Made by a program: the position numbers and the translations under genes. The notes beneath the pieces were generated by a model. It did not search any database and was not told the DNA's origin. It was given only the letters and a program-made list of their open reading frames with translations. 64,000 nucleotides of DNA from Terfezia claveryi (taxonomy: Eukaryota; Ascomycota; Pezizomycetes; Pezizales; Pezizaceae), in assembly GCA_015179025.1 (NCBI GenBank), contig WHUX01000068.1:62001-126000 (forward strand), read 5' to 3'. Positions 32,317-43,507 of the stretch are shown in pieces. Position 1 is the first letter of the stretch. The number at the start of each line of letters is the position of its first letter.

Positions 32317-34245
32317 AGCCACTGTGGAAACCCAAAGGCCACCGTTACTGGGCTGTGTGCGTTGCCGCCTCCAATAGTTCACCCAACCCAGGTGGTACAC
32401 CATCCTGCACACGTTAATGTTCCCTCTGTCCCCCTCGCGCCCCCAAAACCCCTAAACGTTAGCTTTGTCGGAGCAGGGGCTTTCGCTTACCTTACTAGGA
32501 GGCACAAGCTGAAGGCACATGCTCTCTCCATACATGAGGTAAACCTAGAGATCAACAAGACGAGATCCAAGGAGGAGTGGAAATCCATGGTTCCAGATGA
32601 ATATCATGAATTCATTGACCTGTTCTCGGAAAAAGCTGCGGAAAAGCTTGCCCCCCACCGACCATACGATCACACAATCCCGCTGGTAGAAGGTAAGACC
32701 CCCCCTTATGGACCTCTCTACGGGATGTCTCGGGTGGAACTGGAAGCTCTGAAAAAGTACTTGGAGGAAAACCTCAACAAGAGCTTCATTCGCCACAGCT
32801 CCTCTCCAGCGGGTGCCCCAGTGCTATTCGTAAAGAAGTCAGATGGCTCCCTTCGGTTATGTGTTGATTATCGTGGCCTGAACGAGATAACGGTCAAAAA
32901 CAGGTATCCCTTACCCCTGATTCAGGAGACATTAGCCAGGCTTTCCAAAGCAAAGTGGTTCACCAAATTGGATCTGAGGGGGGCTTACAACCTGGTACGG
33001 ATCGCCAAGGGAGAGGAGTGGAAAACTGCCTTCCGGACACGATATGGCCATTTCGAGTACAATGTAATGCCCTTCGGCCTAACTAATGCCCCAGCCTCCT
33101 TCCAGCACTTTATTAATGACACTCTACGAGACTTCCTGGATGTGTTCTGCACGGCTTACCTAGACGATATCCTAATCTATTCGGATACCCTGGCGGAGCA
33201 CAAAATCCACGTCCGACAAGTCCTGGAAAAGCTGAAACAAGCAGGGTTGTACTTAAAGCCCGAAAAATACGAATTCCACGTCCAAGAGGTGAAGTACCTG
33301 GGCTTGATAATAACCACGGAAGGTATTAGGATGGACCCCGCCAAAGTTGCTGCAATCCAAGAGTGGGAAACCCCAGCCAATTTGAAGGATGTGCAGGCCT
33401 TCCTAGGATTTGCCAACTTCTACCGCCGATTTATCCTGGGATACTCAAGAATCGTGGCACCCCTGACAGCCTTGATGAAAACGAAGGTAGAAGCTGGCTC
33501 ACACCTGACAAAAAGGGCCTTCCACTGGAATCCAGAAGCCCAATCCGCCTTCCAGAACCTCAAGGAAGCCTTCTGCTCAGCCCCAATCCTGGCCCATTTT
33601 GACCCTGATAGCGAGTGCATCGTGGAAACGGACGCCTCCGACTATGTCTCCGCCGGAATCCTGTCCCAGTATGTTGATGGAGTCCTCCATCCAGTGGCCT
33701 ATTTCTCCAAAAAGCACTCCCCGGTGGAGTGTAATTACGAAATCTATGATAAAGAGTTAATGGCCATTGTGCGAGCATTCGAGGAATGGAGACCACACCT
33801 GGAATCGGTAAAGGGGGTTATCGAGGTCCTCTCTGACCATAAGAACCTAGAGTACTTCACAACCACCAAATTGCTAAATCGCCGACAGGCTAGGTGGTCG
33901 GAATTCCTCTCTCGGTTTAACTTCAAGATAAGGTATCGGCCTGGAAAGGCTGGGGGTAAGCCGGATGCACTGACCAGGAGATCAGGAGATCTCCCTAAAG
34001 GGGGGGATGAAAGGCTGAAGTACCAGAATCAGGTGGTGCTGAAACCTGAAAATCTCGACCTGGCGGCCACTAGCCATGCTGATGCTGATGCTGATGCTGA
34101 TGCTGATGCTGATGCTAGAGCTGAAGCGAACCCAGGAGCAGATCTCCTTCTGCGGATACAACAGGCATATGCGGAGGACGACCTGGTTAAGGATATAATC
34201 GCTGCAGTGGAGTCTGACAGCGCCGTCACACCAAGATTTCCCTAG
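32317..34245 (+). CDS. pol: Gypsy-1 copy A reverse transcriptase and RNase H
   Basis: A 627-codon uninterrupted frame from 32,362, in the same frame as PR but separated by a [37 protein letters not shown] (about 32,966-33,003), [11 protein letters not shown], and catalytic YLDDILIYS (YLDD at 33,157-33,168). The thumb and connection follow ([11 protein letters not shown]). RNase [49 protein letters not shown] (D-E-D-D set present). Near the end a GATGCT hexamer repeat (about 34,078-34,115) encodes an Ala-Asp run. The end RFP is produced by a 1-base frameshift between about 34,205 and 34,240; integrase continues in the next frame. No ATG is needed, because it is a domain of Gag-Pol. Confidence 0.93.
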   Translation, partial: SHCGNPKATVTGLCALPPPIVHPTQVVHHPAHVNVPSVPLAPPKPLNVSFVGAGAFAYLTRRHKLKAHALSIHEVNLEINKTRSKEEWKSMVPDEYHEFIDLFSEKAAEKLAPHRPYDHTIPLVEGKTPPYGPLYGMSRVELEALKKYLEENLNKSFIRHSSSPAGAPVLFVKKSDGSLRLCVDYRGLNEITVKNRYPLPLIQETLARLSKAKWFTKLDLRGAYNLVRIAKGEEWKTAFRTRYGHFEYNVMPFGLTNAPASFQHFINDTLRDFLDVFCTAYLDDILIYSDTLAEHKIHVRQVLEKLKQAGLYLKPEKYEFHVQEVKYLGLIITTEGIRMDPAKVAAIQEWETPANLKDVQAFLGFANFYRRFILGYSRIVAPLTALMKTKVEAGSHLTKRAFHWNPEAQSAFQNLKEAFCSAPILAHFDPDSECIVETDASDYVSAGILSQYVDGVLHPVAYFSKKHSPVECNYEIYDKELMAIVRAFEEWRPHLESVKGVIEVLSDHKNLEYFTTTKLLNRRQARWSEFLSRFNFKIRYRPGKAGGKPDALTRRSGDLPKGGDERLKYQNQVVLKPENLDLAATSHADADADADADADARAEANPGADLLLRIQQAYAEDDLVKDIIAAVESDSAVTPRFP

Positions 34246-34250
34246 CCGAG

Positions 34251-35603
34251 TGCACCACTCAGGACGGCCTCCTATACCACCTAGATCGGCTCTATATACC
34301 TGAAGGAGAGCTGCGGATGCAGCTGATCAAGGAACACCATGATACCCTGGCTGCGGGTCATCCTGAGGTAGCTAAAACGTTAGAGCTGCTAGCTAGGCAA
34401 TATACGTGGATTGACTAATGGAAGGAGGTGGAGCGGTACATACGGAATTGCCATGTCTGCAAGCGTGCCAAACCCACCCGCCATGCTCCGTCTGGTACCC
34501 TGAAGCCCCTGGAAGTCCCAGAACAACCCTGGCAACACCTGACTATGGACTTCGTCACCGGATTGCCGGAAGACTCGGGATTCAACACCATCTTGATGGT
34601 AGTGGATTGGTTAACGAAAATGAGGCATGTGATACCCTGTCGAGACACCTGCTCGGCCCCCGAATTGGCATCCCTCTACCTGGATAATGTCTTCCATTAC
34701 CATGGCCTCCCAGCGTCGATTGTCTCAGACCGTGGCCCTCAGTTCGTCGCCGACTTCTGGAAAACATTCTATGAGCTGTTGGGTATTGAAGTACACCTGT
34801 CTACGGCATACCACCCTCAGACTGATGGCCAGTCAGAACGTATGAACGCCATCATGGAGCAATATCTGAGGGCGTACATCAATTACCAGCAGAATAACTA
34901 GGTTTCATTGCTGGCCACCTGCGAATTCTCCGCCAACAACCACTTCTCTGAGACCCTGAAGACCTCCCCATTCCTGGCCAATTATGGCTGGCACCCTTGG
35001 TTCGTAGACTCCCTGGCACCTCTGCGTAAGGCCAGGGAGAACGCCCCAGCTAAGGAGTTCGCCACGCAGATTTCTGAACTTCACTCTACCCTGAAAGCCG
35101 AGCTGGAATATGCGCAAGCCAGGCAAGCTGAATATGCCAATGGATTATGGTTGCCAGCCCCCAAGTATCAGCCAGGAGATAAGGTGTGGCTCTCCAGCCG
35201 GCACTTCCGGACGGAACGGCCATCTCGCAAGCTCGACCACAAGTTCCTGGGTCCATTCGAGGTGTTGGCTGCTGTGGGCACTCATGCCTATCGATTGAGG
35301 TTCCCCAAGGACATCAAACGCCACCCGGTTGTACACGTATCGGAAATTGAGCCAGCGGCTGACGATCCCCTCCCAGGGCAGAAACACCCCCCTCCCCCTC
35401 CTGTGGTGATCGAAGGTGAAGAGGAGTGGGAGGTCGAAGAGGTATTGGACTCAAGGAAGAGGTACGGTCATCTGCAATACAAGGTCAAGTGGCTAGGGGA
35501 CGAGGAGACTACCTGGCAACCTGGGGAAGACTTGGAAAACGCACAGGACTTGGTCACCCTGTTCCACCAACGTTACCCCCGGAAACCCCGCCCCGCCCAA
35601 TGA
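34251..35603 (+). pseudogene. pol: Gypsy-1 copy A integrase with GPF module and chromodomain
   Basis: Inserts the cDNA. It begins as [20 protein letters not shown] in a new frame. H2C2 zinc finger: H and H in KEHHDTLAAGH, then CHVCKR near 34,450. A TAA at 34,416-34,418 lies inside the finger. Catalytic core D (34,548), D (34,728), E (34,836): LTMDFVTGLP, IVSDRGPQF, TDGQSERMN, with exactly 35 residues between the second D and the E. TAG at 34,899-34,901 replaces a Trp codon (NN*VSLL). Then the GPF motif (KFLGPFEVL, about 35,243-35,270) and a C-terminal chromodomain (WEVEEVLDSRKRYGH... to VTLFHQRYP, about 35,427-35,580), which would steer integration to histone-marked chromatin. Only two stops separate this from an intact integrase. 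Confidence 0.92.
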
Positions 35604-35789
35604 TGTTCTTGTCGTCCTGGAATTGGTTGTTAGGGTTGTTATTGTCGTTGTTGTCATGGTTATTGTTGGTACGTACTTCCGGCGTTGGGGTTGTGTTATG
35701 GGTTATTGGTTATTCGCCTGTTTTGTTTGTTTGTCTTGCCTTTCGCCTTGTCTTTCGTCGCTGGGGCTCCGAGCCTAAAGGGGGGATAG

Positions 35790-36310
35790 TGTCACAACCG
35801 TCCTTTCCTAGCCAGGTTTGAGAGTCGGACGGAATCCCGTCCGACTCTCATTATTGTTAATAGATATCATTGTTATCTCTGTTCCCGAGATAAGGGGTCT
35901 CGGGAACCTTATTCCTTCCGGTGGCCTTGGCCAGGAAGGAAGCCTGTATATATAGCTTGCTCTCTCCGCCCTCTCGTTGGATCCCCATCCAACGTCTTGT
36001 ATACCCAATACAGGACCTTGCTTCCCCCAGCGCTTGTGCACCTCCCTTGTGCACATCCTTGTCTCGAACAAACAACTCTGCAGTACAGCTGCCTCCCTTG
36101 ACACACGCGGCAACTGCCTCCGCGTGTCTCGTGTCTCTTGCCTCTTGCCTCTTGCCTCTTGCCTCTTGCCTCTTGCCTCTTGCCTCTTGCCCTTGCCCCC
36201 GTCTCAGTCTTCCCCTGGTCACACACGTAGCGCTCCTATGTGTGCGATTGCCCCTTGCCACTTCCCCGGCGTACCCCTTGGTCGCCTTGTCCCCCAGAGC
36301 CTACGTTACA
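35790..36310 (+). repeat. 3' LTR of Gypsy-1 copy A
   Basis: 521 bp, identical in length to the 5' LTR, with about ten base differences. Followed by the AGTTT duplication. Confidence 0.97.
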
Positions 36311-38913
36311 AGTTTCTTGCATATATATATATATATCTCCAAAGCACAAGTTTCCCATATATATACAAATAAGCCTCAAGAGCACGAGTTTCTCACATAT
36401 ATATATATAAGTCACAAAAGCATAAGTTTCTCACATATATATATATATAAGTCACAAAAGCACAAGTTTCCCGCATATATACTAATAAGCCTCAAGAGCA
36501 CGAGTTTTTTGCATATATATATATATGTCACAAAAGCATGAGTTTCTTGCATATATATATATAAGTCACAAAAGTACGAGTTTCTCGCATATATATATAT
36601 ATAAGTCACAAAAGCATGAGTTTCTCGCATATATATTTAGAAGCCTCAAAAAGCATGGGTTTCTCGCATAAACAAGTCCATATTTACAAGCCTGCCATGA
36701 GGGCTCCTCTTCCATACCTATTACCCACTTCAGTAATCTCACGGCTGGCGGGCATATGTGGCCTGAAACATGCATGTGCTGATCTGTCATACCAGCATGC
36801 CTCCCGCCAATCACACATATTTGTTGGCTGCGTCAACAGACACATATTTCCAGGCATGTGTGAACGAACATAATACGAGAGCACGTGCGCCCCCTCTTTG
36901 CACAGGTAACTCAACCAGCTAGTCGGCGGCAGGTCAAGCTGAGGTTAGAACTCCCCCAGTGCACTCTCGAGATATCCCCTATCTATATGCGGAGACATAG
37001 CTAGCTAGGTACGTGAACTCGCCAAAAAACCAGCGGACTCTATGTGAATGTATAGCTAATTGCTCTTAGGACTCTGCCAGTGCAGTTCCAATATATCCCC
37101 AATCTCTATGCGCAGACACAGGCATAGCTAGGTACATGAACTGGCCAAAAAACCAGCGGACTCTAGCTAATTGCTCTTAGGACTCCGCCAGTGCAGTTCC
37201 GATATATCCTCAATCTATATGCGCAGACACAGGCATAGCTAGGTACGTGAACTGGCCAGAAAACTAGCGGACTCTATGTGAATATATAGCTAATTGCTCT
37301 TAGAACTCCGCCAATGCAGTTCCAATATATCCCCAATCTATATGCGCAGACACAGGCATAGCCAGGTACGTGAACTCGCTAGAAAACCAGCGGACTGTAT
37401 GTGAAGGTATAGCTAATTGCTTTTAGGACTCCGCAAGTGCACTCCCAAGATATTCCCCATCTATATGCGCAGACATACTTAGGTACCTGAACTCGCCAAC
37501 AAATCTATGGACTTTATGGGAACGCATAGCTAATTGCTCTAGTAATAGGCATTACTCATGGCAGTGGATGACTATATCAGCCAGCAATTGGGTAGCTCTA
37601 GGTATGTGCAGTCTCGCAATATCAGCGTTCTGTTGTTAATAGCTATATGGATATTATTAGATCAAAGCGCGGCGATAACGACTTTGCAGATGGCTTAGAT
37701 CAGGGAACCGCTAGGATTTTTGGAGGCATATGCACAGGATTAGTTCATGTGGGATGCATGAGAGAATGGTTCGTTAGAAGTGCATCTATAGCTCAGCTAT
37801 ATATATAGAAATTCAAATGTACATAGTTCTTGCAATATATAGCTACTATCACCTCTATGCTCTGAGCGCATACAGTAGTTTGCCTATCAAGTAGTTGTGC
37901 CAGGGCGTCGATGTTAAAGATATGCATCAAAGCGGCACCTCAGAAAATATGGCGCCAGGGCAGTACCTTCCAAGACATAGCGTCAGAGCTCATTCCTGAT
38001 GATTGTGCAGGAACGTCAGTGTCAGGAGGAGGACCATGTGGTGCCAGCGTCAGCAGGCAGCCTGTGAAGAGCTGGTGTCAGGGAGACAGAGAAACAGCGG
38101 AGCACGCTGGTAACTGGCAGTTTGTCATTAGTAGCACCGAAGGCGTTAGATGCCATAAAGGCAAACTATATTCCTATATGATGCCTTCACAGCCTTTATA
38201 TATATATCCAAGAAACTCATATATTCGAGGCTTATATATATATACTTAAGCATGGAATTCATGCATTCGAGCTTATTTATATATATGCATAGATTTCCTT
38301 CTTTCACAATCTCTAGATATGCATGGAATTCATACTTTTGTGGTAAGCCTCGAATGGATGAGTTTCTTGGATATATATAAATAGGCCGTGAAGGCATAAC
38401 TTTCTACGATACATATCACAAAGCGTGAACTCCATACATATCACAGTACTACAACTACGATTTCCCAATATGACTATTACTAGGTTAGGCATAGAGTAGT
38501 ACTGCACCTGCGCACGATAGTGGGCTGCGTGGGGCTGAGTACTGTCATGTCACCCCTCTTATTATCCATTATCTCATTGTCTCCAGAAAGTCTATATTGT
38601 CGGCCTTGGTAATTGGGCTTGGCAACTATAGTTTTCCTGTATATATACCTTCCTCCCTCGCACCTTTTTCTTTTGCTCTTTATCCAATGTCTTATATGAT
38701 TTCCAAAGCATATTAGAGTAAGCATTAGAGTGAGTATTAGAGCGAATATTAGCATAATTCTTAGAGCGAGTATTAGAGCGAGTGTTGTAGCGAGTATTAG
38801 AGTGAGTATTAGAGTGAGTGTTGTAGCGAGTATTAGAGCTAGTATTAGGGTGAGTGTTGTAGTGAGTATTAGAGCAAGTATTAGAGCGAGTGTGGTAGAG
38901 AGTATTAGTATGC

Positions 38914-39540
38914 TGTATATACTATTATAATTAGTAAATAAAATGAATATTTCCACTATATATATTCTTGATCTGAAGTCTGCTCCAAAATCTGCTCCTA
39001 AATCTTCTCTAGTGCCAAGATTCTAGAGCTGTTAGCGTATGCATAGCCTGTTCTAGCGTTGTTATAAGCTGCATTTTAGCACTACTATATCGTAATGGTA
39101 TTCTTGACAATATAATAGCGACCATTTTTAGTCTCCATAATACTTACTAAAGCAACGGTATTCTGGACAACACGGTGGCGAACATTTTAGTCTCCACAAT
39201 ACTTACTAAAGCAACAGTATTCCAGACAATACATACTATGTGCTAAGCAATGCCACTAAAATAAAGTTGTGTTATGTATACAGAAATAAATAGGAGTTGC
39301 GACTAACATTAAAGTATCTATAATATCATAGGAATGTGACAGTGCTGCTCGTTGATAACATCCTCCTTTTTGGTACAGTATATATAAGCCTCCAAAAGCA
39401 TGAGTTCCCGGCATATATATATATATATATATATATATCTCCAAACCACGAGTGTCTCACATATATATATCTATATCTCCAAAAGCATGAGTTTCTCGTA
39501 TATATATATAAGTCTCCAAAAGCATGAGTTTCTCACATGC
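38914..39540. repeat. Modules S3 and shortened T3
   Basis: S3 (38,914-39,345) matches S1 and S2. T3 keeps only its left end (ATCCTCCTTTTTGGTACAGTATAT) and a few CGAGTTTCTCG/(TA)n units. At about 39,537 it passes directly into the right half of a Q element (ACAAGTCCATAT...), so its own right arm is missing. This looks like recombination between the minisatellites of T and Q. Confidence 0.75.
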
Positions 39541-41160
39541 ACAAGTCCATATGAACAAGCCCGCCATCAGTGCTCCTATTACCCACTTCGGTAAACCCAT
39601 GGCTGGCAGGCATATGTAGCCTGAAACATACATGTGCTGATCTGTCATACCAGTGTGTATAAATCTGCCTTCCGACCAATCAACACATATTTCCCGGCAG
39701 CATCAACTGACACATATTTCCAGGGCTGCATGAACCAACAGAACACGAGAGCACGTGCACCCCCGCTTTTCACAGGTATGACACATAATGCAGCCAGCTA
39801 GTAGTCAGCGGAAGGTCAAGCAGCCAGCGCTGAGGTTAAGACTCCCCAAGTATACTCTAGAGATATCCCCTATCTATATGCGCAGACATAGCCAGGTGCG
39901 TGAACTCGCCAGACAACCCGCGGACTCTATGTGAAGGCCTAGCTAATTGCTCTTAGGACGTCCAAAGTGCAGTTGCGAGATATCCCCAATCTATGTGCAC
40001 AGAGACAGTCATAGCTAGGTACAGAACTCGCCCGAAACCAGTGGACTCTATATGAAGGCATTGCTAATTGCTCTTAGGATGCCCAAAGTGCAGTTTCGAG
40101 TTATCCCCAATCTTTGTGCGCAGACACAGGCATAGCTAGGTATGTGAACTCGCCAGAAAACTAGCGGACCCTATGTGAAGGCCTGGCTAATTGCTCTTAG
40201 GACGCTCCAATTGTAGTTACGAGATATCTCCCAGCTATATGCGCAGACACAGGTATAGCTAGGTATGTGAACTCACCAGAAAACCAGCGGACTCCATATG
40301 AGGGCGTTGCTAATTTCTCTTAGGACTGCGCTGAGATATCCCCTATCAATATTCACAGACATAGCTAGGTATGTGAACTCGTTAGAAAGCGAGCAGACTC
40401 TATGTGGAGGCATTGCTAATTGCTCTTAGGATACAGCAAGTGCACTCCCAATATATCCCCTATCAATTATAGACATAGCTAGGTAAGTGAACTTGCCAGA
40501 AAATCAGCGGACTGCATATGAGAGTATTGCTAATTGCTCTTAGGACTTCGCAAGTACACTCCTAAGATATTCCCTATTAATATGCACAGACATAGCTAGG
40601 TACGTAGACTTGCCAGCAAATCCGCGGACTTTATGGGACTGCCTAGCTAATTGCTCTACTACTAGGGTTTGCTCGTGGCAGTGGATAACTATATCAGCGA
40701 GGGTGGTTACTACTTTGGAGACTGCTGAGGTCTGGGAAGGGCTGGATTGTGGGAGGCATATGTGTAGGACAGAGTCCTAGTGGGATCTATGATGGAATCG
40801 TTTGGTGGAAGTACAAATATGGCTCATCATTGTATATAGAAGCTCAAGTTCACCTAGTGCATGCAATGTATTGCTTATACCTGGCTGCCTTTGCCTGACT
40901 GCCCCTCTCTGCCTGGCTGCATTTGCCTGGCTACTATTACCATTATTCTCCATGTGCGCCAAGTAGAATGGACATGTTGCCTGTCAGGTTGTTGTGCCAG
41001 GGTGCACACCTACGTTACCGAGGTATACTATGGTCTTATAGCACCTGGACGTTAGATGTCTATGGATTGGCGCCTAAGGGCAGAAACAGTATACGACTTG
41101 AGGGTGCGGATACATAAGATAGGGTGCCAGGGCGCTGTTGTACAATACTGAATTAGTATA
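39541..41160. repeat. Right half of a diverged Q element (Q4)
   Basis: Matches the right arms of Q2 and Q3 (GCTCCTATTACCCACTTCGG, TGTGCTGATCTGTCATACC, ACACGAGAGCACGTGC), then about seven 123-bp satellite units at 39,850-40,665, and GTGGCAGTGGATAACTATATCAGC (compare 37,559). The outer part (40,700-41,160) differs from Q2 and Q3 but matches, inverted and decayed, 57,990-58,480. No coding capacity; short Cys-rich peptides readable near 40,860-41,060 are not supported. Confidence 0.7.
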
Positions 41161-41212
41161 GTCCGTCAGGAGGCCTAGAGGGGCTTTGAGGCGAGGAAAA
41201 ATCTTTCGTAAT

Positions 41213-41779
41213 GTAGGGGGGGTCTTGCCTTCTAGTAAGGGAATGGTGTAGTCATATGGTCAGTAGGGGGCAAGCTTTTCCACGGCTTTCTCAGAAAATA
41301 GGTCTATGAACTTATGGTATTCGTCCAGAACCAGGGATTTCCATTCTCGCTTGGATGGCAGCTTGTTGATTTCCAGGTTGACTTCATAGATTGACAGGGT
41401 ATGGGCCTTCAGTTTGTGCCTTTTAGTAAGGTGAACAAAGGCTCCAGCTCCAATGAAGCTGACATTCAGGAGTTTTGGGGGTGTAAGGGAGATATAGGAA
41501 GCAGGTGAAACAGGGGAAACAAGGGAAACAGGGGAATTGGTGGCATCGATGTGCGCGGGCTGGTGTACCACTTGAGTTGGGTGGATTACAGGGGGTGGTA
41601 ATGCACACAGACTAGTAATGGTGGCCTTCGGTTGTCTACAGTATTTCCTGCAGTAAGGACTATTAAAGTGCAGGGTATAGGAGCTAAAGCTGATTGATAC
41701 ATCATGCATCCTAAGCCAGGGGATTCTGAGGACGATTGGATACTTGAGCATGGTAATGAATATAGGGAGGTTTTCGGAG
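41213..41779 (-). pseudogene. pol: Copy C protease C-terminus and RT N-terminus
   Basis: 163 codons are open on the minus strand: LKYPIVLRIPWLRMHDVSISF, SPYCRKYCRQPKATIT, PLNV-like LLNVSFIGAGAFVHL, then [19 protein letters not shown], closely following copy A 32,215-32,660. A Pro/Val/Ser-rich tandem expansion (about 41,490-41,545) is absent from copy A. The frame ends shortly after LAPY, and homology stops at about 41,213. It is the direct continuation of 50,833-51,184 across the nested insertion, so it is not a separate gene. Confidence 0.9.
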
Positions 41780-42492
41780 TGTAATAGAGAACGTTATTTC
41801 ATTGCTTATATAATTGATTATATACTTTTGTATTTCCTATATTACTACCATGTTATGTAACTAAGCCTCTCGTTTGAAGGACTAGCCTTCTACCACCTCC
41901 TATTGCTTTATAAGTATCCATAGTATGCGGAATTTGCTATAGGAAGTTCCATGGCACTTGCCATTTGAGGACACCCTCATTATGGCTACGTAACCTCTGT
42001 TTAAAGGCGTGTGACTTATTACTATAGCCACATGACCATCATTTATGGCGTATGACTTATTACTATAGCTACATAACTATCATTTATGGCATGTGACTCA
42101 TTACTATAGCCACATGACCCCTTTTGTATAGCACACCACCTTCTGGTGTACCACCCTTTATTGTATTTATTTCCTTAGTCATCAGATCTCAGAGGAGTAT
42201 AAATAGGCTGCTGGATTCCCTATAGAATCCACAAGAAGCAACAAGCAAGCAGACAGTAGCAAGCAAGCCTATATTCTGATTAGATCAAGATCATATAGCT
42301 TAGATAGCACAAATCATATAAGATAGATTACACCAGTTAATTACTGTTCCCTCCGGAAACATCCCAGATAGTAATCTCCCTACTCTTCTGAGGTCTTACC
42401 TCAGTAGAACCAAAATACACAAACGTCTATACCTATAGATATAGATTGTATAAATAGTACCGAATGAATACTGTCTAATACTATTCATTATA
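41780..42492 (+). repeat. 5' LTR of Gypsy-2 copy 2
   Basis: 713 bp, TGTAATAG...CATTATA (terminal CA changed to TA). Contains three repeats of GYGTRTGACTYATTACTATAGC and TATAAATA near 42,199. Confidence 0.94.
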
Positions 42493-42719
42493 TTTTTTTT
42501 AACTTACTTACCTAATCTTTACTCTTAAATTCAAGGCCTAATTAACCTTCAGATACCTTTATTACACTCATGCAAGTATATAAATTTCGACATACAAGTG
42601 CATATATAAAATCGATATTGTTATTCAACTAGCTAGCCAATAAAAAAATCCTACAAATAAGATATCAGACTTTTAATTGCAGTATATCAACAAAAGACTT
42701 AGAAGCAAGCTAAGCAGAG

Positions 42720-43507
42720 CTCTAACGGGTAGTGGCATCCTACATTAAACAATCTCACCCTTGTTTATATCACTTTTCCCAATAAGATTGACAACTCATC
42801 TTGCACTCCTGGCAACCGCCATTACATCTGTACCTGTAAATCTAGTACACTATTGAAAAACCGGCCCCCCAGGTCCCAGGAATAATTGGTCTAAACAACC
42901 AAGCATCACAATCCCAAGGCTCAAATCTCGCTGCCTCCACTACAGCCATTTCCTCCAGAAAAGAATTACCTCTATTAGAACCTTCCTTAGGCTCAGACAT
43001 CTCTACTAATACCTCTGCACCCCCAATGTCTACCTCAACACACTAATCAGAAAACGTGACACTCTTGCCGGAAGAAGTAGAACTAGATTCTAGACTAGTA
43101 GACGAAGAAAAACTAGGACCATAAGAAATATCAGGATCCTAACATCTAGCCTCACCAGCCTCATGAGCCACCAAGCCAATAGAACCGTCAGTCGAATGGA
43201 GATCATAAGGATCATTAGCCACTACACCATCAGTACAGTAAGGTACCAAAGAAGAAAAGTAACTCAACAATTGTATCGCATAACCAGCTGTATTTGGTTG
43301 TGGACAGATGATGAAATCAGATATAATGGCATCTAAACTTAGTAAGAAGACTAAGAGGTCAAGATGGTTAACTATGTTACCAGAAGATATTAAGAAATTA
43401 GTAGAAGAAACTCCCAGAAAGACCAGATTTATAGTTTCTAACATGGAAGGGGAAATAAATCTGCCCATAAATATAGAAATAGGAGAACTAGGTAGAGCAG
43501 GAACCAA
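42720..43507 (-). pseudogene. Antisense ORF of Gypsy-2, copy 2
   Basis: The minus-strand frame starts with MVPALPSSPISIFMGRF at 43,507 and passes without a stop through the position where copy 1 has TAA (here CAA, CPQPNTAGYA) into the part that does not overlap gag. Stops appear at 43,139-43,141 and further on (SD*CVEV, VY*IYRY, QG*DCLM*D). Each aligns with Gln or Trp of copy 1 and is one transition away. The Cys-rich tail NGGCQECKMSC is kept. Same hypothetical protein as at 13,307-14,155; function unknown. Confidence 0.4.

Larger units (their letters stand above)
30155..36310 (+). mobile_element. Gypsy-1 copy A, nearly intact Tf1/sushi-type chromovirus
   Basis: 6156-bp element with two 521-bp LTRs and a perfect 5-bp target duplication AGTTT (30,150-30,154; 36,311-36,315). 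Order: gag, -1 frameshift, PR, RT, RNase H, integrase with H2C2 finger, GPF module, chromodomain. Gag is intact; pol has four lesions. About ten differences separate the two LTRs by eye, nearly all transitions, so it is the youngest insertion in the window. It sits in the central minisatellite of Q3. A purine tract (AAAGGGGGGATAG) precedes the 3' LTR. Confidence 0.96.
27989..38180. mobile_element. Element Q3, interrupted by Gypsy-1 copy A
   Basis: Same position in P as Q2, flanked by ATGCC on both sides (27,984-27,988 and 38,181-38,185). Without the retroelement it is about 4.03 kb. The left half runs from 27,989 to about 29,580 and includes about five 123-bp satellite units (28,720-29,310). 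The central minisatellite covers 29,580-30,154 and 36,316-36,680. The right half has satellite at 36,950-37,545. Strong similarity to Q2 in both halves shows that the two units were copied together or exchanged sequence after Q inserted. No coding capacity recognised. Confidence 0.78.
27544..38913. repeat. Foldback module P3, split by Q3 and by Gypsy-1 copy A
   Basis: Left arm 27,544-27,988 and inner palindrome plus right arm 38,181-38,913 match P1 and P2. It ends in 12-bp GAGTATTAGAGY repeats (38,708-38,905). Confidence 0.83.

Noticed and set aside
34029..34229. Minus-strand ORF with an Ala/Ser run
   Set aside because: Shadow of the GATGCT hexamer repeat within the Gypsy-1 pol frame.
40777..41117. 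Short Cys/Pro-rich ORFs (CLPDCPSLPGCICLA)
   Set aside because: They come from degenerate TGCCTGGCTGC repeats in the Q4 arm, unsupported in the inverted copy at 58,200.
41260..41751. Stand-alone 163-codon gene
   Set aside because: Continuous with the copy C protease/RT after removal of the nested Gypsy-2 copy 2; only a fragment of pol.
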